Shown: one piece after another, positions 25,833 through 33,919 of the stretch | Position numbering within the stretch: the first letter of the stretch is position 1 | How the letters are laid out: the number at the start of each line of letters is the position of its first letter | Source: Haloferax mediterranei ATCC 33500 | GTDB lineage: Archaea > Halobacteriota > Halobacteria > Halobacteriales > Haloferacaceae | Direction: 5' to 3' | NCBI RefSeq assembly: GCF_000306765.2 | Contig: NC_017941.2 | Span: 2,852,001 to 2,916,000 of the forward strand | Length of the DNA: 64,000 bases | The notes under the pieces: generated by a model | Seen by the model: the letters and a program-made list of their open reading frames with translations, nothing else | What the model was told of the DNA's origin: nothing | Database searches by the model: none | Translations under genes and position numbers: made by a program

Positions 25833-27653
25833 TCAGTCGTCACTCGGTTGTGGACGGCCGCCGCGACCGCCGCCGCCCGAACCTCGCGCGTCTTTGATGT
25901 TCTCGTAGCCAAGTTTGACCAGCGACAGGGCCAAGTAAATCAACACGAGCGCGAGGATGATTTGGACGACCGCCGAAACCATGGCGAACGTTCCGGCCTG
26001 TTCCATCCATTCGGGATTCATGAACTTCGCATAGAGGTTGTCGTGGAACGCGAGCCACAACAGCCCGAGCGTCGTGATTATCGTCATGAGCGCCATCGGC
26101 ACGCCGGTGCTGATGAGCTGCTTCGAGTCGTCCCAGTTGGCCAGCCAGACAGTCGCCGTCAGGAGCGCCAGCGCGGCGAGCAGTTGGTTCGCACCGCCGA
26201 ACAGTTGCCAGAGCGTCAACCACGACCCACTCGTGATGAGGATGTACGCCGGAAGCGACTGCACGAGCGCGTTGCCGTAGCGGTTCGTCGCGAAGTCCTC
26301 GACCGGCGTCTCGGGCGTCCCGACGATTTCTTCCATCATATAGCGACCGAGACGAACCGCCGTGTCGGTCGAGGTGAGCAGGAAGCTCACGAGCACGAGC
26401 GCCATGAACGGCCCGCCGAAGGACGTCGGGATACCGAAGCTAGAGAGGATGACGCCGCCGCCAGCCGCGAAGGTCGGCAGCGCGAGGCCGATACCGCCGC
26501 CGACGTCAGGAGCGACGATAGCGACCGCCGCGAGTGCGACGGTGGCGAGAAGTCCCTCGCCGAGCATACCACCGTAGCCGATAACCCGCGCGTCAGATTC
26601 CTTGTTCAGTTGCTTCGAGGTCGTTCCCGACGAGACGAGCGAGTGGAATCCGCTGATGGTCCCGCAGGCGATGGTGATGAACAAAAGCGGGAACAGCGGC
26701 GCGCCGGAGCGACCGATAAAGCCGTAGAACGGGTCGAGGTTCGTCACGAGCGGTTGCGTCGGGTTGGTAACGAACGTCCCGACGATGATAGCCACGAGCG
26801 AGCCACCAACCCCGGCGTAGAGGAGGAACGACGAAAGGTAGTCACGGGGTTGCAGGAGCACCCACACGGGAAGCGCGCTCGCAATCGCGCCGTAGATGAG
26901 GATGACCGGCACCCACGCTGCGGTGTTCCCGTTGAACGAACTCGCACCGGGGAGCCACGAACCGGACCCCGAAAACAGGACGAACGTTTCGGCCGGGGCG
27001 CGGGCCGCAGGTTCGAACAGCGCAATCGGGAACTGAATACCGGCGAACACGCCGATAAACATCGCCGTGACGAAGGCGGCGGTCCCCGGCAGGAACGGCA
27101 GATTCAGCTGATAGAGGTACATGCCGAACAGCACCGCGAGGACGATGTAGACCAGACTCGCCGTGGCCGCCTCCGGATATGCGTTGAATACGATAGCCAC
27201 CACGAGGGCGAACACCGCGACGACGAGGACGATAGTGAGGAACGCGAACCAAAGCAGCATGTTCTTGCCGCGCTCGCCGACGTACTCGCCGATGATGTAC
27301 CCGACGGACTTTCCATCGTGTCGCAGACTGCCCGAAAGCGACACGAAGTCGTGGACGCTCCCGAGAAGCGGGTTTCCAATCGCAATCCACGCCAGTGCGG
27401 GGACCCAACCCCACACGACACCCGCCGTAATCGGCCCGACGATGGGTGCGCCGCCCGCGATGCTCGAATAGTGATGCCCCAGTAAGACCGGCTTTTTCGC
27501 CGGGACGTACTCCTGTCCGTCTTCGTACTTGTGTGCTGGTGTCTCGCGACTATCGTCGAGTTCGACGAACTGCGCGAGATACCGCGAGTATCCGAAATAC
27601 CCGGCGGTGAACAGCGCAAGTACCGTGACGACCAGCCAGATGACTTGTACCAT
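25833..27653 (-). CDS. cstA: CstA-family peptide/pyruvate transporter (carbon starvation protein A)
   Basis: A 606-residue integral membrane protein with many transmembrane helices. Family hallmarks: KKPVLLGHHYSSIAGGAPIV, the TAGVVWGWVPALAWIAIG segment, LGSVHDFVSLSGSLRHDGKS, SGFHSLVSSGTTSKQLNKES, and LTSTDTAVRLGRYMMEEIVG. CstA proteins import peptides or pyruvate during carbon limitation. The C-terminus ends in a glycine/arginine-rich tail. It is a single gene, with a BRE/TATA-like region upstream near 27690. Confidence 0.92.
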   Translation of the reverse strand: MVQVIWLVVTVLALFTAGYFGYSRYLAQFVELDDSRETPAHKYEDGQEYVPAKKPVLLGHHYSSIAGGAPIVGPITAGVVWGWVPALAWIAIGNPLLGSVHDFVSLSGSLRHDGKSVGYIIGEYVGERGKNMLLWFAFLTIVLVVAVFALVVAIVFNAYPEAATASLVYIVLAVLFGMYLYQLNLPFLPGTAAFVTAMFIGVFAGIQFPIALFEPAARAPAETFVLFSGSGSWLPGASSFNGNTAAWVPVILIYGAIASALPVWVLLQPRDYLSSFLLYAGVGGSLVAIIVGTFVTNPTQPLVTNLDPFYGFIGRSGAPLFPLLFITIACGTISGFHSLVSSGTTSKQLNKESDARVIGYGGMLGEGLLATVALAAVAIVAPDVGGGIGLALPTFAAGGGVILSSFGIPTSFGGPFMALVLVSFLLTSTDTAVRLGRYMMEEIVGTPETPVEDFATNRYGNALVQSLPAYILITSGSWLTLWQLFGGANQLLAALALLTATVWLANWDDSKQLISTGVPMALMTIITTLGLLWLAFHDNLYAKFMNPEWMEQAGTFAMVSAVVQIILALVLIYLALSLVKLGYENIKDARGSGGGGRGGRPQPSDD

Positions 27654-27789
27654 GGTACTGTTACCCTATGCCAGACACGCAAATGGCCACCTTAATGTTA
27701 ACGATAGATGTGAATGTAACGTATTCAGACAGGAAAACCCGGTCGTTACGGATTCAAAAAAGGAACTCGAAAATCGGAGACGTGTCAGT

Positions 27790-28755
27790 TTAGGTTATTT
27801 TCAGCTCGATTTCGACATCGAGTTCGTCGGCAACCTCGCCGAGGAAGTCGCCTTTTACCTCGGCAACGCGCGTCTCGATGGCGGCGACGAGCGGTGGCGA
27901 AAGGTCTTCGCGAAGTTCGCGGAGTCGTTCCCGCTCGGTCTCGACTCGGTTGCGCAGGAACGTCGCCCCTCGCCCTTCCTCGTCGGGGTCGGGTTCGGGT
28001 GTGAGACGGTTGACGGCGAGTCCCCGAACATCGAGTCCGTAAGAGTCGAGTTGTTCGACCGCGCGCTTCGTCTCCCGAATCGAGAGTTCGTCGGGATTCA
28101 CGACGAGAAAGAAAGCGGCATCCGCTTGCAGCGTCTCCTTGGCGAAGGTGAAGTCGTCGCGGCGCTGTTCGAGTCGGGCGATAATCGGGTCGCCGTCCAT
28201 CATTCGTCGGGGTTCGTTGTTCCCGATTGCCGCGCGCTCGAACAGTTTGACCGACTGTTTTCGCTTGTGCAGGAGTCGCTGAATCCACCCGTCGAGGTGC
28301 ACCGGGAGTGAGAGCAGTCGGAGCGTCCCACCAGTTGGTGAGGTGTCGAAGACGACGCGGTCGTAGTCGTCCGACGAGCGCATCACGTCGATAAAGCGGT
28401 CGAAAAGCGCCGATTCGTGGGCACCGGGCGTCTGGTGGGCCATCTCCAGTTGGCGGTCGATTTCGTTGACCATCGCGGGACTCACCTGGTCGCCCATCGC
28501 CCGCTTCGTCTCCATGAGGTGTTCGCGGACCTCCGTCTCGGGGTCGATTTCCATCGCGTCGAGATTCTTCTCGCCGTCGACGGGCGACGGGTCGTCCGTA
28601 AACGTCTGGTCGAACACGTCGCGGGTGCTGTGTGCCGGGTCCGTCGAGACGAGAAGGGTTCGGATTCCAGCGCGGGCGCACTTGACGGCATAGGCACTGG
28701 AAATCGTGGTTTTTCCGACGCCGCCTTTACCGCCGAAGAAGACGAATTTACGCAT
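27790..28755 (-). CDS. ArsA/Get3-like ATPase
   Basis: A 321-residue P-loop ATPase of the ArsA/Get3/MinD class. The deviant Walker A is FVFFGGKGGVGKTTISS, switch I is VSTDPAHSTRDVFDQ, and switch II is VVFDTSPTGGTLRLLSLP. A single ATPase domain is present, as in archaeal Get3-like proteins that may target tail-anchored membrane proteins; arsenite export is less likely without arsB nearby. The ATG at 28755 directly precedes the first strand (MRKFVFFGG). The next gene upstream on the same strand is a short unknown. Confidence 0.9.
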   Translation of the reverse strand: MRKFVFFGGKGGVGKTTISSAYAVKCARAGIRTLLVSTDPAHSTRDVFDQTFTDDPSPVDGEKNLDAMEIDPETEVREHLMETKRAMGDQVSPAMVNEIDRQLEMAHQTPGAHESALFDRFIDVMRSSDDYDRVVFDTSPTGGTLRLLSLPVHLDGWIQRLLHKRKQSVKLFERAAIGNNEPRRMMDGDPIIARLEQRRDDFTFAKETLQADAAFFLVVNPDELSIRETKRAVEQLDSYGLDVRGLAVNRLTPEPDPDEEGRGATFLRNRVETERERLRELREDLSPPLVAAIETRVAEVKGDFLGEVADELDVEIELKIT

Positions 28756-28796
28756 GGGAAGAGGCGTGCATTCGCATGTTAGAGTGCGTGCGCATG

Positions 28797-29093
28797 TTAG
28801 AAGTGGTACTGGTGGCCTTTGCGTTCGAGAAGCGACCCACGGTCCCACATCCGCCGCTCCCACGCCTCGAACTCGTCTTCGAGGAACGGGAGGAGTTCAG
28901 CGGTGTAGTAGGAGACGGGCGACGGAATCCCGAAGGCGTCCGGGAAGCACGCGAGCATGAACGCGTCTTCGTGGTCTTCGGCCTGCGTTTCGATTTTCTC
29001 GTAGGCAGGATGGGAAATCATTCCGTGGTAGAGACCGCGAAGCCACTCGGCTGCGAGTTTGCGGAACGATTCGATGCGCGCGGCAAGTGTCAT
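28797..29093 (-). CDS. Conserved haloarchaeal hypothetical protein
   Basis: A 98-residue ORF from the ATG at 29093 (MTLAARIESFRKLAAEWLRG), mostly helical and rich in aromatics (YYTAELLPFLEDEFEAWERR). It lies 41 bases upstream of the ArsA-like gene on the same strand, so the two may form an operon, and divergent from the COG0523 gene. No known domain. Confidence 0.7.
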   Translation of the reverse strand: MTLAARIESFRKLAAEWLRGLYHGMISHPAYEKIETQAEDHEDAFMLACFPDAFGIPSPVSYYTAELLPFLEDEFEAWERRMWDRGSLLERKGHQYHF

Positions 29094-29193
29094 TAGTTCA
29101 CATACTCTTCGATTCCCGGACAAAAGCGTGTCGTTCACGAACAATCACGTCGGTTTCCACGTGTTCATATACCAGGCCGAGGAAGGGCCGTCC

Positions 29194-30408
29194 ATGAATC
29201 CGCGAGAGGAAATCCCGGTGACAGTACTCGGTGGGAGCCTCGGCGCGGGGAAGACGACGCTTCTGAATCACCTGTTGACGAGCGCCGGCGACCGAGACAT
29301 CGCCGTACTCGTCAACGACATGGGGTCCGTAAACGTCGATGCCGAGTTGGTCGCGGAGGAGTCCGACCTCGCGGTCGGCGGGGGCGTGACGGAACTGTCG
29401 AACGGGTGTATCTGCTGTGAGTTACAGGACGACCTCGAAACCGCCGTCGTCAGGCTTGCGCGAGAGCGGACGTTCGACCACCTCGTCGTCGAGGCATCCG
29501 GCGTCTCAGAACCCGGGCCGGTCGCTCGGTTGTTCGTCACCTCGCGGGCGGCCGCCCGGTACGACGTAGCCGGTCTCGTGACCGTCGTCGATGCGCGCCT
29601 CTTTGCGGACACCTTCGTCGGCGGCGACCCGGAACGGACCGTCGCCGAAGAGAGCGACGGGACAACTCGACCGCTCTCTGCCCTTCTCGTCGAACAGGTC
29701 GAAAGCGCCGACCTCGTCGTCCTCAACAAGCGCGACCTCGTCACCGACGCGGAAATCGCGGAGGTCGGCGAAGTGGTCGAAGTACTCCGTCCCGGCGTCG
29801 ACGTGGTGGAGACGACGTACGGCGAGGTCGATGTGGGCCGACTGCTCTCGGACCTCCACGACCCGGATGCGCCCGTCGGGTGGCGGGCTGTACTTGGCGA
29901 AACAGCGAACGGCCACAACACGGAAGACCACGCCCACACCCACAATGACACCTCCCACGCCGAGACGACCTACGGCGTCACCTCGTTCGTCTACCGACGA
30001 CGGGCACCGCTCGACCCCGACGGCGCGGCCGACGTTCTCGGTTCGCTGCCCGAATCGGTCGTCCGCGCCAAAGGCTCGCTGTGGGTTGGCGGGGCCGAAG
30101 ACGTACACTACACCTACAGCCAGGCCGGTCCATCGGCGTACATCACCGCCGGCGGCCCGTGGATTGCGACGCTCCCGGAGTTCGAACAGGACACCTACCG
30201 CCGCAATCATCCCGAACTCGACTGGCACGAGGAGTACGGAGACAAACGGACCGAACTCGTGTTCATCGGCCACGACATCGACGAGACGGCGCTCGTGGAG
30301 ACGCTTGACGAGCACCTGCTCGAACCGGGCGCGCCGGTAACAGATGGCCAGTACCCGACTGAAGCCGGAGCGGAAGTTGCACTCGCGGAACCGGAGGTCG
30401 ACCGATGA
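29194..30408 (+). CDS. COG0523/CobW-family GTPase (metal chaperone-like)
   Basis: A 404-residue G3E GTPase. Walker A is VTVLGGSLGAGKTTLLNHLL, the metal-binding CxCC is NGCICCELQDDL, Walker B/switch is FDHLVVEASGVSEP, and the base-recognition motif is VVLNKRDLV. A His-rich linker (HNTEDHAHTHNDTSHAE) lies between the GTPase and the C-terminal CobW_C domain, which contains WIATLPEFEQDTY. The family delivers metals such as zinc or cobalt. It overlaps a 66-residue membrane protein by four bases (ATGA), suggesting a functional pair. Confidence 0.92.
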   Translation: MNPREEIPVTVLGGSLGAGKTTLLNHLLTSAGDRDIAVLVNDMGSVNVDAELVAEESDLAVGGGVTELSNGCICCELQDDLETAVVRLARERTFDHLVVEASGVSEPGPVARLFVTSRAAARYDVAGLVTVVDARLFADTFVGGDPERTVAEESDGTTRPLSALLVEQVESADLVVLNKRDLVTDAEIAEVGEVVEVLRPGVDVVETTYGEVDVGRLLSDLHDPDAPVGWRAVLGETANGHNTEDHAHTHNDTSHAETTYGVTSFVYRRRAPLDPDGAADVLGSLPESVVRAKGSLWVGGAEDVHYTYSQAGPSAYITAGGPWIATLPEFEQDTYRRNHPELDWHEEYGDKRTELVFIGHDIDETALVETLDEHLLEPGAPVTDGQYPTEAGAEVALAEPEVDR

Positions 30409-30605
30409 GCGAGGATGCAGGCAAAATAGAGTGGAGCGAAGGCGACCCGCGAGTCCTGTTCGTCATGAACCTCGTTCTCTCGACCATCTTCGCCACGGTC
30501 GTCGTCTACGGACTCTCCTACGCCGACCTTGCAGCGTTCTCAGTCGTCAACGTCGTGTCGGCGGCACTGGTGCTGACGGCTCTCACGTACCTCGTAACGA
30601 AGTGA
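30405..30605 (+). CDS. Small two-helix membrane protein coupled to the COG0523 GTPase
   Basis: A 66-residue ORF whose start overlaps the GTPase stop (ATGA). After a 15-residue acidic N-terminus it has two transmembrane helices (LFVMNLVLSTIFATVVVYGL and FSVVNVVSAALVLTALTYLV) and a short Lys end. No metal ligands are visible. Tight coupling suggests it works with the GTPase, perhaps at the membrane, but this is inference. Confidence 0.75.
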   Translation: MSEDAGKIEWSEGDPRVLFVMNLVLSTIFATVVVYGLSYADLAAFSVVNVVSAALVLTALTYLVTK

Positions 30606-30717
30606 GGCGGCACGGCAGAGGGCAGTAATGACCATTCTATTCGTGAACTACCCGCAGGCGACCGCTGGCGGCCGATAGCCGCATTTATGTCCTTCGGGAG
30701 TCCGCCTATTCGGTAAG

Positions 30718-31398
30718 ATGCCCATCGAAGACCGAGACGACGCGTATCTTATCACGCACGCGCTGGCGAAGGACACGCTCTCGCGCCTCCGGGACGTGGA
30801 GACGACGCAGGTTGCCTTCCGTAAAGGCCTCGTCAAACTCGGCCGCATCTGTGGCTACGAGATTATCGACGGTGCGATGGAAACCGAGTACGTCAGCATC
30901 CAGACGCCGCTCGCCGAGACGACCGGTGAACACGTCAAAGGACTCGACGACGTGGTCATTATCAACGTCCTCCGCGCCGCGACCCCATTCGTCGAAGGGT
31001 TGCTCAAGGCGTTCCCCCGCGCGAAGCAGGGCGTCATCTCCGCCGGACGCGACGAGGAAGCCGGAATGGACGACGAGGGCGGCTTCCCCATCACCATCGA
31101 CTACGTGAAGCTTCCCGAAATCACCGAAAAGGACACCGTCATCGTGGCCGACCCGATGCTCGCCACCGGGTCGACGATGTGCGCCGTGCTCGACCACATC
31201 CTCGAAAACGCGGGTGTCGACCCCGAAAAGCTGTTCGTCCTCTCGGCCGTCTCGGCTCCTGACGGACTCCTCCGCGTCGACGACGAGTTCCCCGAAGTCG
31301 ACCTGCTGACTGTCTCTATCGACGACTATCTCGACGACGACGGCTACATCGTCCCCGGTCTCGGCGACGCCGGTGACCGCGCGTTCCGCACGACGTAA
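30718..31398 (+). CDS. upp: Uracil phosphoribosyltransferase
   Basis: A 226-residue enzyme of pyrimidine salvage (uracil plus PRPP to UMP). The PRPP-binding loop is [20 protein letters not shown], and the C-terminal uracil-binding part is [18 protein letters not shown]. The TATA-like catttatgtc at 30682-30691 is about 27 bases before the ATG, so the transcript is probably leaderless. Tandem repeats follow the gene. Confidence 0.96.
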   Translation: MPIEDRDDAYLITHALAKDTLSRLRDVETTQVAFRKGLVKLGRICGYEIIDGAMETEYVSIQTPLAETTGEHVKGLDDVVIINVLRAATPFVEGLLKAFPRAKQGVISAGRDEEAGMDDEGGFPITIDYVKLPEITEKDTVIVADPMLATGSTMCAVLDHILENAGVDPEKLFVLSAVSAPDGLLRVDDEFPEVDLLTVSIDDYLDDDGYIVPGLGDAGDRAFRTT

Positions 31399-31460
31399 GC
31401 CTGCTTCGACTCGAATCAGCGCTATTCGATTCGACCGATTCAGCTCGACTCGGCGCGAAT

Positions 31461-31529
31461 CGATTTCCGGGTAACGACTAAAACCGATTTCCGGGTAACG
31501 ACTAAAACCGACTTCCGGGTAACGACTAA
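31461..31529. repeat. Three tandem 24-base repeats after upp
   Basis: Two perfect copies of the 24-base unit (31461-31484, 31485-31508; core ttccgggtaacgactaa) and a third, 21-base partial copy (31509-31529) with one substitution. They lie between the upp stop and the small zinc protein gene. Function unknown. Confidence 0.95.
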
Positions 31530-31589
31530 GTTGCCACCTGCGCACCTGCGAACGATGAACGATACTCGTGCCACTGGAGGGACCCACCG

Positions 31590-31790
31590 ATGAGTGACTC
31601 GTGTGACGGGTGCGGTCGGGCGGTCGAAGACGCACTCGCCCGAGCGGTCCGCCTGCAAGTCGACGACTCGACGGTCGACGACCAGCGACTCTGTCCGACG
31701 TGCTTCGCTGACTGGATAACCCGGTACAAAGAGAAGATGTCGCCGAAGGCGTCGAAAGAGTCGTCCGACTCCGAGATAATCGTCGACTGA
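31590..31790 (+). CDS. Small zinc-binding protein (four-cysteine)
   Basis: A 66-residue protein with two CxxC pairs (SCDGCGRAVE and RLCPTCFADW) suggesting a structural zinc, and an acidic Ser-rich tail. It is typical of haloarchaeal small zinc finger proteins, most of which have no assigned function. The TATA or start context overlaps the end of the repeat array upstream. Confidence 0.75.
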   Translation: MSDSCDGCGRAVEDALARAVRLQVDDSTVDDQRLCPTCFADWITRYKEKMSPKASKESSDSEIIVD

Positions 31791-32371
31791 TACGGACTGC
31801 TGTAACTATTTACCGGTGACCGCCGTCCCGGTGCCGGTGACACCGATAAGAGACTGCAACAGTCGTTATCAGGCGAACACCACGATGGTCGGTATTTTCG
31901 GGAACACGACAGACCACACCGTTGTGAGTCGCGACGTACTGTGTCTCCAGTTGCTGTCGTCTGCGTGTCGAAGTTCAACCCCTTCTTTTCGGGTCGAAAA
32001 GCACCAGACACCGGCGTGATTTCGTTCGAGTTGAACGTCCCGAACTGCACCCCCGTATTCTATTGTGAGAGTTGGTTACACAGCGTTCGATAGGATAACT
32101 CCCAAACGAATCGAACCCCTCCATTTCGGGTCGAGCGTCGTTTTCGTATCTCAGATCGGCGAGTAGTATTGCCATACTTTGAGACATTGGATTAGTAAAT
32201 GATATTATATTGAAATATTAAAATTATTTTATGTTATAGATAGATGTTGTCCATTCACAGAGTGTTGAACGAGATATTTTATAATAATTTACCACTCATA
32301 ATGTGAAAATCTACACATGATGGATGTTGACATGAACAACCATATATATGCATTAATAGAAATGATAGTGC
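31791..32371. other. Long AT-rich intergenic region upstream of the TRAP operon
   Basis: No convincing gene in 580 bases. The last 200 bases are strikingly AT-rich (for example attatattgaaatatt around 32205). The stretch catatatatg at 32341-32350 sits 22-31 bases before the ATG of the binding protein and is its likely TATA element, giving a leaderless transcript. The low GC could reflect a regulatory region or an old insertion scar. Confidence 0.5.
32341..32351 (+). promoter_or_regulatory. Probable TATA element of the TRAP transporter operon
   Basis: The stretch catatatatgc is centred about 26 bases before the ATG at 32372, the archaeal TATA distance for a leaderless mRNA. Confidence 0.65.
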
Positions 32372-33382
32372 ATGACTCGAAATCTCGACCGTCGACAGTT
32401 TATCGCTGCAACAGGTGCCGTTGGTCTCGCTGGCCTCGCTGGTTGTACCGGTGGGGACGGTGAAGGCGAAGAGACGACGACGGAAGCGGGAGAAGGCGAG
32501 GGAACGACCACCACGACTGACGGTGGCAACGGTGAGACCCGCCTCTCGTGGCACGCTGGCGGGACCGGTGGGACGTACTTCCCCCTCTCGAACGAGTTCA
32601 AGTCCGTTATCGAGGGACAGACGGACTTCACGATTCAGGTCCAGTCGACCGGTGCCTCCGTCGAGAACGTCGGCAGTCTCGCCCGCGGCGACGCCGACTT
32701 CGCACTGATTCAGAACGACGTTGCGTACTTCGCCCGTAACGGCGAGGGCATCGAGGCGTTCCAGGGAAGCCCCGTCGAGAACCTCCGCGGCGTCGCAACC
32801 CTGTACCCGGAGACCATCCACATCGTCACGCTCGCAGACACGGGCGTCGAGAAGCCCGCCGACCTCGAAGGTAAGACCATCAACACCGGCGACCTCGGTT
32901 CCGGGACGCAGGTCAACGCCGTCCAGATTCTCGAAGCACTCGGAATCAGCGACTACGAGCAGCAAAACACCGGCTTCTCGCAGGCCTCCGACCAGCTGAA
33001 GAACGGCGACATCGACGCCGCGTTCGTCGTCGGCGGTTGGCCGGTCGGTGCCATCGAAGAACTCGCTGCGACCGAAGACGTGCGCATCGTACCCATTGAG
33101 GGTGACGCACGACAGTCCGTCAAGGACGCCGCACCGTTCTACGCCGACGACGAGGTTCCGTCGGGCACCTACGGGCTAGAGAACCCCGCCCCGACCGTCT
33201 CCGTGCAGGCGATGATTGCGACCAACGCCGAACAGTCCGAGGCGACGGTCGAAGCAGTCACCGAGGCCATCTTCGCAAACGTCGACCAGCTCACCATCAA
33301 GACGGACTTCATCTCGAAGGAAAGCGCTCAGGACGGCATGTCCATCGAGCTACACCCCGGCGCAAAGGCCTACTTCGGCTAA
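32372..33382 (+). CDS. TAXI-family TRAP transporter solute-binding lipoprotein
   Basis: A 336-residue secreted binding protein. The N-terminus has a Tat motif (LDRRQFIAATGAVG) and an archaeal lipobox (LAGLAGC), then an acidic Thr/Glu/Gly linker, so it is a Tat-exported lipoprotein on the outside of the membrane. The TAXI domain starts at LSWHAGGTGGTYFPLSNEF and includes FALIQNDVAYFARNGEG and DIDAAFVVGGWPVGAIEE. TAXI proteins often bind dicarboxylates or amino acids. It is the first gene of an operon with a DUF1850 protein and the fused permease. Confidence 0.93.
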   Translation: MTRNLDRRQFIAATGAVGLAGLAGCTGGDGEGEETTTEAGEGEGTTTTTDGGNGETRLSWHAGGTGGTYFPLSNEFKSVIEGQTDFTIQVQSTGASVENVGSLARGDADFALIQNDVAYFARNGEGIEAFQGSPVENLRGVATLYPETIHIVTLADTGVEKPADLEGKTINTGDLGSGTQVNAVQILEALGISDYEQQNTGFSQASDQLKNGDIDAAFVVGGWPVGAIEELAATEDVRIVPIEGDARQSVKDAAPFYADDEVPSGTYGLENPAPTVSVQAMIATNAEQSEATVEAVTEAIFANVDQLTIKTDFISKESAQDGMSIELHPGAKAYFG

Positions 33383-33427
33383 CTCCGAAGCCCTCTCTCC
33401 GAACAGCAACCTACAACCATCCTTTCG

Positions 33428-33913
33428 ATGCTCGATTCGATTCACACACGCATCCTCGTCGCAGTCGCGATACTCGCCCTTGCAGTGGGTGGAAGCGCTG
33501 CCGTTCCGGCCGGACAGGCCCTCGTCGTCGAAGACGCTGAGACCGGCGAGCACCTGAAGCAGATTCCGGTCCAAGAAAACACGACAGTCGCACTCGAGTA
33601 CACCCACAGCGTCGAGAAGACGCGCGTGCTCGACGCCTACGCGGTACAGGACGGGAAGCTCGTCATGACGAGGATGGAATTTAAATCGTACGGCGCTGGG
33701 CTCCCCGCGAGAGCGAACGTGACGACAGAAAACGGGTCGTTCGTCTTCGACCCCGAAGGGAGCTACGAGGAGTTCTACGTCAAGCCCGGCCGCATCGCCG
33801 GTCACAAACTCCACGTGGGAGAGAACACCTACGACCTCGTAGCGCTCTCTGACGCGCAGTCAGTCCGCCTCCACGTCACACAGCAATCCATGCTCGACGC
33901 CGCCCTCCACTGA
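33428..33913 (+). CDS. DUF1850 protein, TRAP-TAXI accessory
   Basis: A 161-residue protein with an N-terminal hydrophobic segment (ILVAVAILALAVGGSAAVPA) that is a signal or membrane anchor, then the DUF1850 core with EYTHSVEKTRVLDAYAVQDG and MTRMEFKSYGAGLP. DUF1850 genes are commonly found between TAXI-type binding protein and permease genes, exactly as here; the role is not known. Six bases separate it from the permease gene. Confidence 0.85.
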   Translation: MLDSIHTRILVAVAILALAVGGSAAVPAGQALVVEDAETGEHLKQIPVQENTTVALEYTHSVEKTRVLDAYAVQDGKLVMTRMEFKSYGAGLPARANVTTENGSFVFDPEGSYEEFYVKPGRIAGHKLHVGENTYDLVALSDAQSVRLHVTQQSMLDAALH

Positions 33914-33919
33914 CCAACG

